This document shows, one piece after another, positions 36,486 to 49,051 of a stretch of 64,000 nt of DNA. The notes below the pieces were generated by a model, which saw only the letters and a list, made by a program, of their open reading frames with translations, made no database searches and was not told the DNA's origin. Both the position numbers and the translations under genes were made by a program. How positions within the stretch are numbered: the first letter of the stretch is position 1; every line of letters begins with the position of its first letter. Source of the DNA: Allacma fusca (lineage: Eukaryota; Arthropoda; Collembola; Symphypleona; Sminthuridae); NCBI GenBank assembly GCA_947179485.1, contig OX359245.1:32785067-32849066 (forward strand). Reading direction: 5' to 3'.

Positions 36486-37417
36486 AGTTGGGCATGAATG
36501 CCTGGGAAAACTAACTGTATTATGTACGTTCAGATCTTTTCCAACCATTGTTATATCTGTACTATATTGAGAATTGAAATTGCTAAATACATAGATTCTT
36601 GTTACCCAAGTGCAGCGTAAAAATATCAACTTCTTAACACATGTAAATATAATTATGTAAAATGATACAAATACACAGAAACAGATTTCATCATACATTG
36701 CAAATAATTCTCAAACATTTCACGTAATTGTTGCTTGGAGGTCTAAACAAATGAGAAGAGGAATGCCAAGTCTGTACTACTAAATGCACATGTAGAAGGG
36801 AAATAGCATGAAATGTATAACAGTACAGCACAACGTACTGCATAAAAAAATTATGACAGTAGGATGCAGGACTACAACCACACAAGGGAATATTTATCAA
36901 AGCGCTCGTACGTACGTATGTACATTGATGATACAAATTTACAGCGCTGAAAGGAAACTTCAATGCGTTGATTGTATAGGAGTTGCAAGTGTGTAACTTC
37001 TCTGTGACTTTGGCAAAGGAGACGACGAGACGAGTGAAGGAAATTAGTGATAAGAACCTACTAAAATGCACAAATGTGTATCTACAGCAGGTTATAAGAC
37101 ATACATATACATATATAAATTTAATGTAGACCCAACAATAATAATTACAAAAATTACAGCAAGTTGGGAAAAAATCATTTCACTCAGATTATTTACATGC
37201 ATTTATAATTTTAATTATTCCGCGATACGAACCTTGTGCTACTTGTATATCGTAATCTTTTGAGAATATTGACGATATGCAACAATGCATTAGATCTACC
37301 CAGTTGTTATTTTAGGTTGCTGGAAACACAAAGTTTCATTTTATATTTTCAAAACGTACTGACTCTAAACATTGAGCCGAGAAAAAAGTAATTATTTGTA
37401 ATTTACTGTAATTTAAA

Positions 37418-38871
37418 ATGGCTGGGCTCGATGGACAATGGAATTCCCGCAGATCGCCTGTTTATGCCAGGAACGGAATGGTAGCTTGTAGCCAGATAAA
37501 CCAGTTACATTTTTTCAAAACATTTTTTGTTCCAATTATTAATTTAATATCGACCCAAAATTAACTCATCAATAATAATTTACTTTAAAACACATTATGT
37601 GAGTATAGCCTTTAGCTGCTGAAGCTAGCTTGAGCATTTTGAAGAAAGGTGGGAATGCAGCGGATGCTGCAGTTGCAGTTGCAGCTGCTCTTAATGTCAC
37701 ACAGCCTGGCGCAACAGGTACATTAAAATGTATTCTTTCACAATAAGCCATTTTGAAGACGCTAAATGATCAAGATGCGTTTTAGATTAATTTCCATGCG
37801 CCATAACTTTTAAGGAGCACAGATTGGAAGATTTGGCTTATACTTGCATTAAACGCAATAACATAAATTATTGTTAAAATTCATAGCTCAAAGATGTTTG
37901 TTGTTTAAACCCGGGAATATATTTTTTTATACTTTTTTTTCCTGCAGCTATATTTAATCAATAATTTTCGGTGCTTAATTTAACTTAGGAATGGGCGGGG
38001 ACGCTTTTGCATTATATTTTGATGCGAAGACCAAACAAGTTCGAGGTGACTCTAAGTGACTCTTGTTAGAAGTAGCCCTTCCTTACTTACTTCAAAAGTA
38101 AAGGCTGAATTTCCAAACACTTTATGCTGCTATTACTACTAGTACAGAGTCAATAGTAAATCAATGTGAACATTTGGAATGTGCACTTGTGAACAGGAAA
38201 ATAAGTATTGAAACTTTCCAATCAGAAACATACACTGGAACAGCTCATTCCAATATGGAGTTTAAAAAAATATTCTCCCCACTCCACTCTTCAACTTGCA
38301 TTTCCCGAAGCTTGCAGTAGAAGCAGCAGCTTCTCTCGTTTTGATCAATTCCCCCCCCTCCCACATGGAAGGTACAATACCATCATACCTGGACTGGCTT
38401 TAAAGAATGGAGAACTATTCTGCCCTTTTGGTGTCATGGGTGGTTACATGCAACCCCAAGGACAACTCCAAGTTTTGTCGAACATGATTGACTTTCAAAT
38501 GGGTCCACAGCAAGGTATTAATTTTATTACGTAATCTCACGAACTGTAAACAGTAAGTATAGGTTAGGCATAGTTAAATTGTTGATCAGATACAGAAATT
38601 AAACGTTTCGTGAACATTGCATATATCACTTGACACCCCAAGGATCTGCATCGATGGGGTTCAAACCAGCGGAGACATACTCCTCGAAGATGGTATAACA
38701 GAAGAAACCCGGCAAAAACTGGCTGGTTTAGGACATCGAAATCCAAGAATATTGTCGGGCTGGGAACGTCAGAGTTTTGGAACCGGGCAGATCATTGTCC
38801 GTGACCCATTGAGTGGTGTTTTATGCGCTGGGAGTGATCCTAGACATGACGGTCTCGCTATCGGGTGGTGA
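37418..38871 (+). pseudogene. GGT-3, deleted GGT-like pseudogene
   Basis: Homologous pieces: exon 1 (37418-37495), exon 2 (37609-37717), part of exon 3 (37989-38047), exon 7 (38372-38514) and exon 8 (38627-38871). Exons 4-6, including the nucleophilic Thr, are gone. Compared with GGT-1, one deletion removes the end of exon 3 and its donor. A second joins intron 3 to the end of intron 6 at a C-tract (38350-38358; GGT-1 has its C-tract at 10984-10997). The exon 1 donor is AT instead of GT (37496-37497) and the exon 8 acceptor is AT instead of AG (38625-38626). The remaining coding pieces are still very similar to GGT-2, so inactivation looks recent. It is followed by P450-C in the usual convergent order. 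Confidence 0.9.
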
Positions 38872-39729
38872 ATTCCACTCCCCCCGATTTTGCTGGTTTA
38901 TTACTGTACATGTGAAATTTTGTTTTCGAATCGAATTGAAATTGAGCACAATTACTGATCTGTAAAATCATTGCGTATTCTATCTAATGTACTAGCAATT
39001 ACGTTAGTTAAAATAGGGCAATTTTTGTCAGCTCTATCTTAATAATCTGCTTATATTAATAAATGGAGAACACTAAATACATAACCGTATAACGCTTGCT
39101 CGGATGTGTATCAATAGTTCAAATAGATTATTAAATTTATTAATATATTAAATTAACAGCTTTTAAGGCTACTTGCGAAGAAACATTATAGTAAAGGATT
39201 AGGGCGTACTCTAAAAATATGTCACGGGCTTGTTAACTAATTGTAGTGTGTTATAATTGTCAGTAGTACCAGAGCGTATAAATAAGCATCATCAAGCCTT
39301 ATTGAGGTATTTGGTATTTCCAGCTATTAGAGAGCTATTATAAAGTGAATTCCAGGTGCGTGGTAATTTTTTTGAAGGCATAAAATGGTATTGAGATTTT
39401 TAGGTGTATAACGAAACACTAATGAGTAGCACAGGTATTAGTAAAATACGATCAAAAATGCTTATAGACAGAGTTGCTTTTGTATGAACACAAGAGTAAA
39501 TTTTATTCGGGGTTTCCACGACGGTTCGAATGAGGTATTTCACTCAGCGACATATGTACATATGTATACACTTGATTCTTCAGGAATTACATCTTACATC
39601 GAATTTTGCAATTCTCTGCAAGTAGGGAATTAGGAAACAAATGTTTTTGCGAAAGGATAAAATACAAAGCTATGAAGTCATATCAACGCACGATTTTGAT
39701 TGTTCCCAGAAACCCCAGTGTATTTTCAT

Positions 39730-40528
39730 TAAGGATGAGAATCGGAATCGGTATCGGAATAGGAATCGGAATTATATTCGAAAATTTGAGGATTTTAATT
39801 CATATTGGAATTCCAAATAATTCCCAGGAAGTATTTTAATTCAAAATCGCATTCAAAAAATTTTTTGGAATCGGAATTGGTATTCAAATATTTTTTATTG
39901 AATTCCGATTAAAATAAAGTATCGTTTTCAATGGTATATTTCATCAAGTGTACATACTTAAATATAAATTTAAAATTGTCGCAATATTTTACTTACAACG
40001 TAAAGTTAATCAAAGAGCATTGGCAAACGTTTTCTTCATCCGAAATGAACATGCTTCCGCATTCTACGTAAAATAGAGTCAAATTATTAGCACTTGTCAA
40101 AGGCTTTTAACGGTTGTGCTCAAAACTGTTGTTTGTCCTACAAGTTAATTATTCAAGTAATTTAAATCGTTGATACTAAAATTTTTATAGGTAACTAAAA
40201 ATGGGCCGAAAAAAAATTAGTAATGTTGGAGGTCAAATATCAGTTGAACGTGTTTTTTCAGCTCTTAAATTTATACTTAATGACCTGCGGGGGAAACTAG
40301 CTTCCTAAAACATTGATGGTATCATGTTTCTAAGGTTGAACTTTTTCCATAATTAAATTCTTTGTATTTCCAGTATACTAGGAGTATTCAAATAAATATT
40401 CAATTAATAAAAATCCGTATTAGAATTCATATTTTTCAGTATTGCTATAAGTATTTTAAATCGGAATTCTTCTCCTTGAATATGTTAATTCGAATTAGAA
40501 TTCATATTTTTCCTATTTCCCATCCTTG
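39730..40528. mobile_element. hAT element, GGAATCGGAAT type, with transposase remnant
   Basis: A 799-bp insertion with termini TAAGGATGAGAAT and CCCATCCTTG. The target duplication is ATTTTCAT / ATTTTCAC (39722-39729, 40529-40536). The paralogous block at about 23090 reads GTATTTTCACGAGAGG with no insert, giving the empty site. Both ends carry many GGAATCGGAATC words. The interior keeps a piece of hAT transposase, listed separately. Confidence 0.9.
40219..40338 (+). pseudogene. hAT transposase C-terminal dimerisation domain remnant
   Basis: The + strand reads SNVGGQISVERVFSALKFIL, then NDLRGKLAS, one stop, and a further block NIDGIMFLR. The S-x-E-R-x-F-S-x-L-K-x-I...N-D-x-R-x-x-L pattern is the hallmark of the hAT C-terminal dimerisation domain. 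The rest of the transposase is absent, so the surrounding element is non-autonomous. Confidence 0.8.
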
Positions 40529-41289
40529 ATTTTCACTAGAGGTTACAAACTATTAAAAAAAAATTCAACATTCGAGCAGTACAAGAGAAATGACCCCTTT
40601 AAAATAACCAGATTTATTTTTTTGAAAAGGCAAAAAAATATTTAATGCCGAGAAAAATTTTATTGATTTTTTTAAAATAACGGTCCCCGATGATTAACAT
40701 CACTGTATCATGTTGTGTACACAAAAATAATTTACACGGGAACGTGTAAAGAAAGGGCAGCTATCTTGACATTTCACAAAATTCAAAAATATTACTGAAC
40801 CCCGCTGTAGGATAACCCATTGAGGATGGTACATTTAAGAAAGCAAAGTTCACAGGAGTCAAAAATGTTGGGACGGATTCCACTTTAGCGCGATTTTAAA
40901 ATTACTCTTTAAAAGCTCAAACATCAAGATAAATTTTACTTACTGTAGAGACGTTCTTGTTACCACGGGGCTATGAAATTTACAATTCTTTGAAAAAAGA
41001 TTTTCAGAAGCCGGAACCAGGACCCAGTGCGTCTGAAAATTTATTTCTAATTTGTTTACAATAAAAAGGACGATGGATAAACAATTATGGAATTTAATTT
41101 TAACGCAATTTTCCATTTAAACCTAAATGAGTCCTGGCGTTGTTACATCTGGGTTGATTGCTCTTTTTTACCTGCATTTTACATTTTATACGTCTTTACT
41201 TGTTGTAGGACAACAGGTAAATATAACTACTGAATCGAAGTAAATAACAAATAAGAACATTAAGTTCGCACATAATTCGGGCTTTAATC

Positions 41290-41780
41290 CAAATCCCAGT
41301 TTAATTTCCATGTTTACAGATTCAAGTTACTAAAACAAGTAAATTACCTGCACAAATAAAATAGCAGTTTTGAATTAGTTTGTTATTGAATAACAAGTCC
41401 AAGTTAAATGTTGAAATACGGATGTATCTATGGGACCTGATTGGAGATCCGTCCCTCGTCCCTCCGACAAAGATACAAACGGGTTTTCGATTTCTTAAAG
41501 TAATGAGGTTTTTTACTATTTTTCAACCTAATATGTATATCTACCGTACTGAGATTACAATTTTTCTTATCCGAGGAGTAATGCCAAGAGTTTAATCATT
41601 GCATTATCACGTACTTCCCTACGATGGAATGTTAATACAAAGTCCCCGGAGTTTTCCTATCTCTGGATATTGCCGTATTTCCTCGAACATTCCCTTTGCT
41701 TATGGATACTAAAATATTTGATCAGCTTGTAAATTGGGGACAAGAGAGGTTAGAATGGTGAGAAATTGGGTACTCATAGC
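41290..41780 (-). pseudogene. Esterase-like relic with exons 4, 3 and 1 fused
   Basis: On the - strand, remnants of exon 4 (about 41424-41490), the 3' end of exon 3 (about 41606-41655, 'cctacgatggaatgttaat') and exon 1 (about 41656-41750, 'tctctggatattgc') run together after internal deletions. Frames are broken. It lies where 23640-23985 lies in the second unit, and decayed differently. Confidence 0.65.
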
Positions 41781-42089
41781 CACTTTGTACATAAATATAT
41801 TTAGTGCCCGTAGTATTCAATTTGCCAGATGGTATTGTGTACTTTGGAGTAAATTTTAAAATCAACATCTAGTGTAAAAACAAATGTTAAAAAACAAATC
41901 ATTTTTAAGCATACATGAGAAAACGTTAATTTGTTTCCAAAGCCCAGATTCTGAATAACACTCAAAAATACCTTCAAATATTGAAGAACTTATCGGTGTC
42001 ATATGCCTCCCTTTGAATAAGTATACAAAATGAATAAAAATCCACCATCCTGAAATATTACAAACACGTTTTGAACATCTGATGAACTT

Positions 42090-42120
42090 TAAAGTAACAA
42101 TAATAATTATTGTTACTTTA
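42090..42120. repeat. Perfect palindrome near P450-C 3' end
   Basis: Two 15-bp arms with a single central base, built on CAATAATAATTATTG. The paralogous site near 24070 has a shorter, non-palindromic sequence, so the palindrome arose in this unit. It could act as a hairpin at the 3' side of P450-C; more likely it is a replication template-switch product. Confidence 0.75.
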
Positions 42121-42204
42121 CAATAACGATTACAACAGTAGTGCACTGCTAAGCTAAGCATTAACAAAAAATGTTTTATTGGAAGGATCGTCTGGTATTG
42201 AAAT

Positions 42205-45168
42205 TCAAATGCGATTATTAAAAACAATACGATGAGGCTCAGGAGTCAATACCGCTCCATTGAGGATCCCTTCAAGAGAGTGCAAAGGCTCATCATCTGG
42301 CACTGAGACACGAACCTGCTGAACCAGATTGGTCAAAAATAAAAATATCTCATCCCGGGCAAGGGACTCCCCTAAGCAGGACCTTTTCCCAACACCGAAT
42401 GGCATCCACGCTTTATTTCGGACTAAGGACTTCCCATCAGGGGTTAGGAATCGCTCTGTTCGGAAATTATCTGGGTCCCCCCAAATTTCCGTAGACATTA
42501 AGCCTGCATAGAAATTGGGTAAAACCACCGTGTTTTTCGGCAAATAGAAACCTTTAAATATTAAGTCTTGAGTGACAGCATGAGGTGCCGCATTTGGTGT
42601 AATGTGAGACAGGCGCATAATTTCCAGTATTGTTGCCTCAACATATGGTAACCTATTTTAAAAAAATTAATAAGACACTTCCACTATTACTACTGTTCTA
42701 AAATAATCCAGTTGCAGCAAGGACATAAATGCACATTATCAGTTACTCTTCTCACCTGAGCTTATCTGAAAGCATAACATCTCGGTTGCCGACAACTGTA
42801 AGAATTTCATTTGCTAGTTTTTCCTGAGTCTCTGGATGTTGAGCCAAAAAGAAAAATGACCATACTAGAGTCGTGCTCGTTGTCTCAGTACCTCCAATAA
42901 ACAGGTCCATAAGAGTAGTGCACAAGTCAATTTCTGGAACATTTCAAATCCCTCATAGAAACAAAATCTCAGCAATAATAATAACACAGATTATACCAGT
43001 CGTGTTCAACTATAGCTTTGTCATCATTAGAAAATTACTTAATTTACAGGAGCATTCCTCACAAGAAGAGTAAACTCTTTAGAAGAGTTTTGAGACAGCT
43101 TGTATTTTGTACCTTCAAAATCCCTCATCTGGCTTGACTCTTCCAGCAAAGCATCGATAAAATCCCGTGGTTGTCCAATATGCATGGTTCTTCGATGTTC
43201 CTCAATAAGTTTCCTAAAGAATTTAAACAGTCGCTTCCGAAATTTATCACTTGTATCCCCCGACACGAATGAGAGTATCTTCTTAAATCGAAGTAAGCCC
43301 GGGAATATGAAATAGAAAGGACGGATGCCCTTCATTATCGAATCAAAAAATCTGAAATACGACAACAAATTTATCAACTATAGTTTAGAATTATTACGCG
43401 TTATGTACATGTATATGACAAAGCCTTTCTAATTACTGATTGATTGAAAATAATCATAAACTTGCGTCACAAGTACAATTACTCGTCAAGCATTTGCATA
43501 AGGTCTTTCATTTGAGGATCATCATGTTCGTATCGCTCCCCTGCGACAAGGGACCAAATCACGTTTAATGTGGAGGCGTTGAATAAATGTTGGGTCGACG
43601 TGGGCATCCCTGCCAATTCCTTAAGCCTGGGAATTAAATCATGAACTTCGTCCATAATTATACCTTCCGAGGTTATTTTTGCAAAGCCAAAGTCCCGAAG
43701 AGTCCTTAGAGTGAAACGCCGATGATCCACCCATTTCTTACCGTGACTGAATGCGAGACCTTCATATGTCATTAAAAACAGTGACTGAAAAAAGTATTCG
43801 TAACGCATTGCCCGCAGCACTAGTAGCCTTGTGATAACCTGGGTTCCAACTAGGGATACCAATGGTCTGGTCCGGACCATTTATAATGGTCCGTTATTGG
43901 TCTGGTCCGGTCTGGTCCAACACTTGGACCAGACCAGATGCAATTGGTCCAGTATTAGGACCAGACCAGATCAGACCAAAGGACCATGGTCCTAACCTTT
44001 CGCAAAATGATAAATTTATGGATTCACGAAATCCCATGTAATGTTTAAAATTGTCATTTTTAGCGATAAAAACAAAATTTCACTTAATAAAACTTGATTA
44101 TTTAATTACTCTTAATGGTATTCTGGACCATGGTCTTTGGTCTGGTCTGGTCCGAAAAACTGGACCAGACCAATAGTCTGGTCTTACCTTTGGACCAGAC
44201 CAGTTTCATAAATCATGGATCAGACCAGACCATTGGCATCACTAGTTCCAACAATCATACAAATAATACATTTAATAAATTATTTTTTAAATGAAATGAT
44301 GACTGTAGTTCTGGCTTGTTTGGTATTTTGGCACAATTGACGTTGCCCCATTGTTGGAACCTAATTCAGGACGAGTAATTACACTAGGATGGGGTGCAGC
44401 GTTACGAATACATACATTTTGCCGTAACTGTGCAGACATTATGATTGTTGAAAAATTGTTTTGTATGATCATTTCCCTCGCACAAGACATAGGTTCATAA
44501 TTATGATTGTATTTTTTCATACCAACCGTCAGTTCCACAAAATCCCGATGGCTGTAATTAAATAAATTTTTGTGATAATAGTTTTGATAATAATTTACCA
44601 CTGTTTAGCTCTTCAACCGTGGTGTCCATTAGCATATTGAAACCAGTCCTACCAGCAAATTCAGGTTTACAAAAAGCTTCTCTTATATCATCCGGATGGT
44701 TCAGGTACACAGTCCTATATATGTAGATGATGTGAAATAATGTGTGAGAAATTTTAACTCCCAAACATTGCTAAATTTAATGGACTGTAAAGTAAGAGTA
44801 ATCTCAATGCATAACTAAATATTCTAAGAATAAATTGAAACAATAATTATTACCAGTGAGTTCCCATTCGTAAACCAATTATATCTCCATATTTCTCTCG
44901 AAGAGCCAACACTGTTTTGTAATTGTATTTACCCAATTGCAACGCATTACCAAAAATGGGAATGCCGGGAGGACCTGGAGGAATTGTGAAGAGTTTAGGG
45001 TTCTTTAAAATAATTGGTAAAAATGTGGGACAGTATATAATTCTGTCCATTCAATTACAAATGATTTGGATTTATTTTACCTGGAGGAAAATTCTTGGGT
45101 CGATGCCCAACTCCCCAAAAATACCAGCTTAAGTAAGCTGTTAGGAATGCTAGAATTATGAAGATCAT
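42205..45168 (-). CDS. Cytochrome P450 copy C (CYP2-like), intact
   Basis: Seven exons on the - strand: 45168-45081, 44974-44854, 44714-44599, 43759-43483, 43351-43113, 42933-42756, 42652-42205. These give 488 codons with GT-AG introns. Membrane anchor MIFIILAFLTAYLSWYFW, I-helix GGTETTS (about 294-300), E350/R353 and the haem loop FGVGKRSCLGESLA with Cys432 are all present. The PERF motif reads FRTERF rather than FRPERF; the Arg is kept, but the change is unusual. Intron 3 carries a 394-bp hAT-like insertion absent from copy B. Long stretches, including intron 6, are identical to copy B, so this is a recent duplicate or has been converted. It is presumed to be an ER monooxygenase of unknown substrate. 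It converges with the dead GGT-3. Confidence 0.92.
43851..44244. mobile_element. hAT-like element, GGTCTGGTCC type
   Basis: A 394-bp insertion in intron 3 of P450-C. The termini are TAGGGATACCAATGGTCTGG and its inverted counterpart ending CCATTGGCATCACTA. The 8-bp duplication GTTCCAAC is perfect (43843-43850, 44245-44252). Both halves are packed with GGTCTGGTCC / GGACCAGACC words. It is absent from P450-B. Confidence 0.92.
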
Positions 45169-46194
45169 TTTAAATAACTAACTCTATGCAAGTGTGTTTT
45201 ACAAGTTCAATTAATTCTGTAATGTTCTAGCAGACGAGAAAATTTACATTGCTAATTAAGAACTGATTACAGGTACATATTTTGAAAGCATCACTTAATG
45301 GATAATATTTAATTGATAACTGACGATTGGCCGTGAGGAGATAACGACTGTCATAGCTGGAATACTAATTACTATAGAGATTTCATGGGGTCCATAAATA
45401 TTGTGGGTGGGTCCTGTAATACTGCATATGTCTCCCCTGTTATTTTAGGAATCTAGACTGCAAAAACTCAAAACGTTTGGGCTATCGGTCGGAGATACGA
45501 AATCAATGTTAGTGTCGTTGGGCAGGCAAGACCAGAAATACTAACAATCATATGTCCCTATGAACCTATTACAGCCATCGTAATATTTCCCTTGAATTTC
45601 CGTTCTTAAATTAATTGCTATTATCCAACTTGTGCGACAGTTTGCAATGATGGCTGAAATAACAAAGCCGTCGTTTCGAAACGATTTATGCGATCCCTAA
45701 CGGGGTGATTCCGCAAAAGGACAGTGCTGTAGCGCATTCATGTCAATAAACCCGAACAACACCAAAGCTGTTTCACCTATTGAGGGCATGTGTCTTCGCA
45801 TGTGTCAAATCTCCATTCCCTGAGAGTACCGGTACAAAATTTACTAAAATAATAATAATAATTAATAAAAATAAAATAATTTTTAAAACCCTGGGTAACG
45901 CGGAGACTGTCTGTCCCATTGAGTTATTCAGTTATTCTGGGAACTCGTCAAAGCTGTATGCCTTCAGAGCGTGTACACCAACTTTTATTAAAATCGTACT
46001 AAATAAGTCTGTTGGGCTTTAAAATAACCCGAGTAACTCTGAAACGATTTTTCAGATTTAGTTCATTTCTAAACCTATTCCAGTTATATACGCATTGAGA
46101 ATGTGCAGCAAGTTTCAACAAAATACAATAACGAATGGTCGAGTTCGCATGTTTACAGATAGACGCTGCGGTTATAAACCCGGGTAAATTCGAA

Positions 46195-46815
46195 ATGGTT
46201 CAACCCATGCATGCAACTTTGCGGTAAAGTTCAATTCAAGTTCAGTTTATGTTATTTTCTTCCGCGCAGCGTTCACTCATACTCAGTTCATTGTTATTGA
46301 TTATGCATTCACACTCAGTTCAATTCAAATGTATGTAGGTATTTTTGCATTCAGTCACGTTCACTCAAATTCAACGTTAAAATAAAAAGTTCAATTCACT
46401 TTTAGATTGTCCGTCTCGTGAATTCGTTCAGTTCAATCAAGAATATTTAATATAAAGTTCCTATTTTGATCTTATATATTATTTTTAGTTAAAAATTTTC
46501 AGGGATATCTGTCGAAAATATTTAGTTCATTGCTGGTTTGGATAACTTTAAGCATTAAAAGCATACGCTAGATCTGAGCTCCGTGATGCGTATTCTCACA
46601 TTCAGTGTAATTCAGATCTGTCAATCATAGTTAGACATTCACGTTCATTCACGTTCGTTGCTTTTGCCAAACAGGTCAATACAAACTCATTCATTATATA
46701 AATTAAAATGTTTTCAGTTCACTTAAGTTCGCTCAAATTTTGAAATATTTCAGACAAGTTCAATTGACGAACTAGTTCGTAGAATGAATTGTTGCATGCA
46801 TAGTTCAACCGATTA
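46195..46815. mobile_element. TTCA-rich element with inverted termini
   Basis: Inverted ends GGTTCAACCCATGCATGCAAC and GTTGCATGCATAGTTCAACC bound about 620 bp rich in GTTCACTCA, ATTCACG and GTTCAATTC words. The second unit keeps only the right part (27800-28065). No clear target duplication was found, so superfamily assignment is open; the organisation resembles the hAT-like elements. Confidence 0.55.
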
Positions 46816-47581
46816 AGTTCATCTACGACTTCATCCTAGTTTGATGCCTGGAGGCAATATGTACCTAGTTCCAGCAAATTCATTTCAGTCTTTTCGGAGT
46901 AATCTTGTTCGCGGTCATATGTACATATATGAAATCTACATAAGGGGCACCTAAAAGCGGAAATCGAGGGTAATCTCAAAACCTGGATTCCCGTTTGAAA
47001 TTAATTTCCACAGTGCTTTACAAACTGTATTTCCACCCAGCCATACAATTTGAATTCCCGTGTCCAGTCCAGATTCTGAGTCTCTGATATACATACATAA
47101 GCTAGGGGTCGAAATATTGTACAGCAGGGTAGCGTCGCCATCAGAGTTGGCCCCACCCCCATCTTTGGAGGGTCTGAAGTATGTAGCTCATGATTACCAA
47201 AATGACATTGAAATATGCCTCTTTTATTTAATGACACAATTGACAATTATTGTAGTTCGTTTTCGTTATCATGTCAATGAAGCAACTTAATTGACTTTAT
47301 TGTTTTTTATGATAAGAACGTTTATTTAAATTAGCCTTAATGTGGTGAAGGTCTTGCCACTGCAAGAGTCAGCTTTAGCTCAATTTCAAGAACTCTTGTG
47401 CAGAGATTCAGTGATGAAAACTAATTGTAGTTGTAAATTGCGAGACGATGTACATAATGTTTCCCTTAGCAATGACATATGCCTAACCGTGTATGTAAAA
47501 TATATATCTCTTTAGTAGTTTGCTTACGTCCTAATTAAGGGTGTGGTAGAGGTGGATACGCTAATTATATACTGCATGCAA

Positions 47582-48645
47582 TCCTTCTTCTTATTGATCT
47601 CGACCTGAGGCTTGATTTAAACTTTCGCGGCTTTGGCTTTACAATTCAAATCTTCGCGGCTCATAGCCAAGCAAGTCGGTGGTATATACAGCCAGCCAAA
47701 AAGCACAGCGGGCTGAAACTCTGTCGCAGAGGAGAGCTTTTTCAGCTCGCTCAGCTCGCTTTGTTTCTCGGGTATGTACCAACTCCTTGCAGCCTACTGA
47801 AAGCTCGCAATATTACGCCATTTTTGATTATCACTTAAAAGCGCTAATCATAAACATTAGACATAAATCATCAAATTTGGATTAAATTAAGACTGGTAGT
47901 GAGAAAAACTACGTTCGGTTACAGTATTGAATAAGAGGAGAATTTTAATGGCTGAACTTAGTCCATATTCGTGTGGGAATCTTATTAGGAAGAATAATTA
48001 CAAGCCTTAGCATCCAGAGTTTTGATCTTTATATCCCTAAAAATATCATTAGGAAGTAAGGATTGATTTGTAGGAACCATGGACTTTAGTAACTACAGCA
48101 AGTTAAATGTGTTACGCTAATATGAAATCCTTTCATTTTTTCTATTTTAAATAATCAGTGCGTCCAGTGTCTGAGGCCTCAGTTACAATATTGCGGTACA
48201 ACGGATCTATATACAAATTATAATAACATAAAAAATCATATTTGATCAGCACGTTGTGCTGATCCACTAAGGGGTGAAGCCCCATACAGTGATGCAACAA
48301 CAAGGTTTAATAACGACGTTGGTATTAAATTGATCAAGCTATTAGTTAAATTCCACGTGTATAGCCAAATATTGAGTTTGAGAGAAAACGTTAGTGGGCC
48401 GGAAGCTGTTGTCCCATAATATTTTGATGATGAATTTCCAACTAGCTTTTTGAAACGAATTGTTAATCTTACAATTAATAGTTCAAGTCTTATATGAGAT
48501 TACTTTGCCTGGTGAAGCGGGATATTAATATTAAGTCTTCTCGACAGGCCTTGATACGAGATCTATTGCCATGTACACTTTTATTATTTACACTATTTAT
48601 TTACACAACTAATTGCTCCTGTGCGAAGCACGGGGCTTTTACTAG
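47582..48645 (+). mobile_element. Non-autonomous Helitron with preserved empty site
   Basis: The 1064-bp insert begins TCCTTC directly after a host A and ends CTAG directly before a host T. Near the 3' end, CCTGTGC-GAA-GCACGGG forms a hairpin followed by GCTTTTACTAG, the expected Helitron 3' architecture. The paralogous block at about 28880 reads GCATGCAA directly into TACATATG, so the empty site is exact and there is no target duplication. An internal palindrome GATCAGCAC-GTT-GTGCTGATC lies at about 48244-48264. A 68-codon + strand frame (47679-47885) matches nothing I recognise. The 3' end resembles the relic at 12565-13035, which retains helicase sequence. Confidence 0.88.
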
Positions 48646-49051
48646 TACATATGTACATATGTCCTGTTATTCTGTACCAGCATCATCGAAAGACTTGAAA
48701 TTTCCGCAAAACGGGGATGAGTCATCTTTTAATTTTACTCCAGTGAAGAAATATTCTACTCCCAAAAACAACAATTTATTTTTAAAAATCCACCAAGCCG
48801 ATTTTCTGTCTACAAATTTAACTGAAGTAATCTTAATTTCTAATGCCATTATAGCAGAATTTGTTAAAATATAATAAATAATCCCAACACCACAGGGTTT
48901 AAAAACATATAATCCTTCGACCGTAGTTCCAAAAGGCTTCGTGACATAATCATTAATCCCAAACATCTTGTGAATAATTCATCAATCATTAATAATTCTT
49001 GCCAAAAATGTAAAAGTAATGTAGTTCCCAAAATGATGGAGTTTTGTAGTT

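Larger units (their letters stand above)
38872..42204. other. Spacer between GGT-3 and P450-C
   Basis: The counterpart of 22239-24168. It contains a hAT element, an esterase relic and a perfect palindrome, each listed separately. I see no other coding exon. Confidence 0.5.
45169..49051. other. Spacer between P450-C and esterase-like gene 2
   Basis: Paralogous to 26749-29291. Extra sequence here is accounted for by the TTCA-rich element (46195-46815) and the Helitron (47582-48645). No host exon was seen. Confidence 0.5.
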
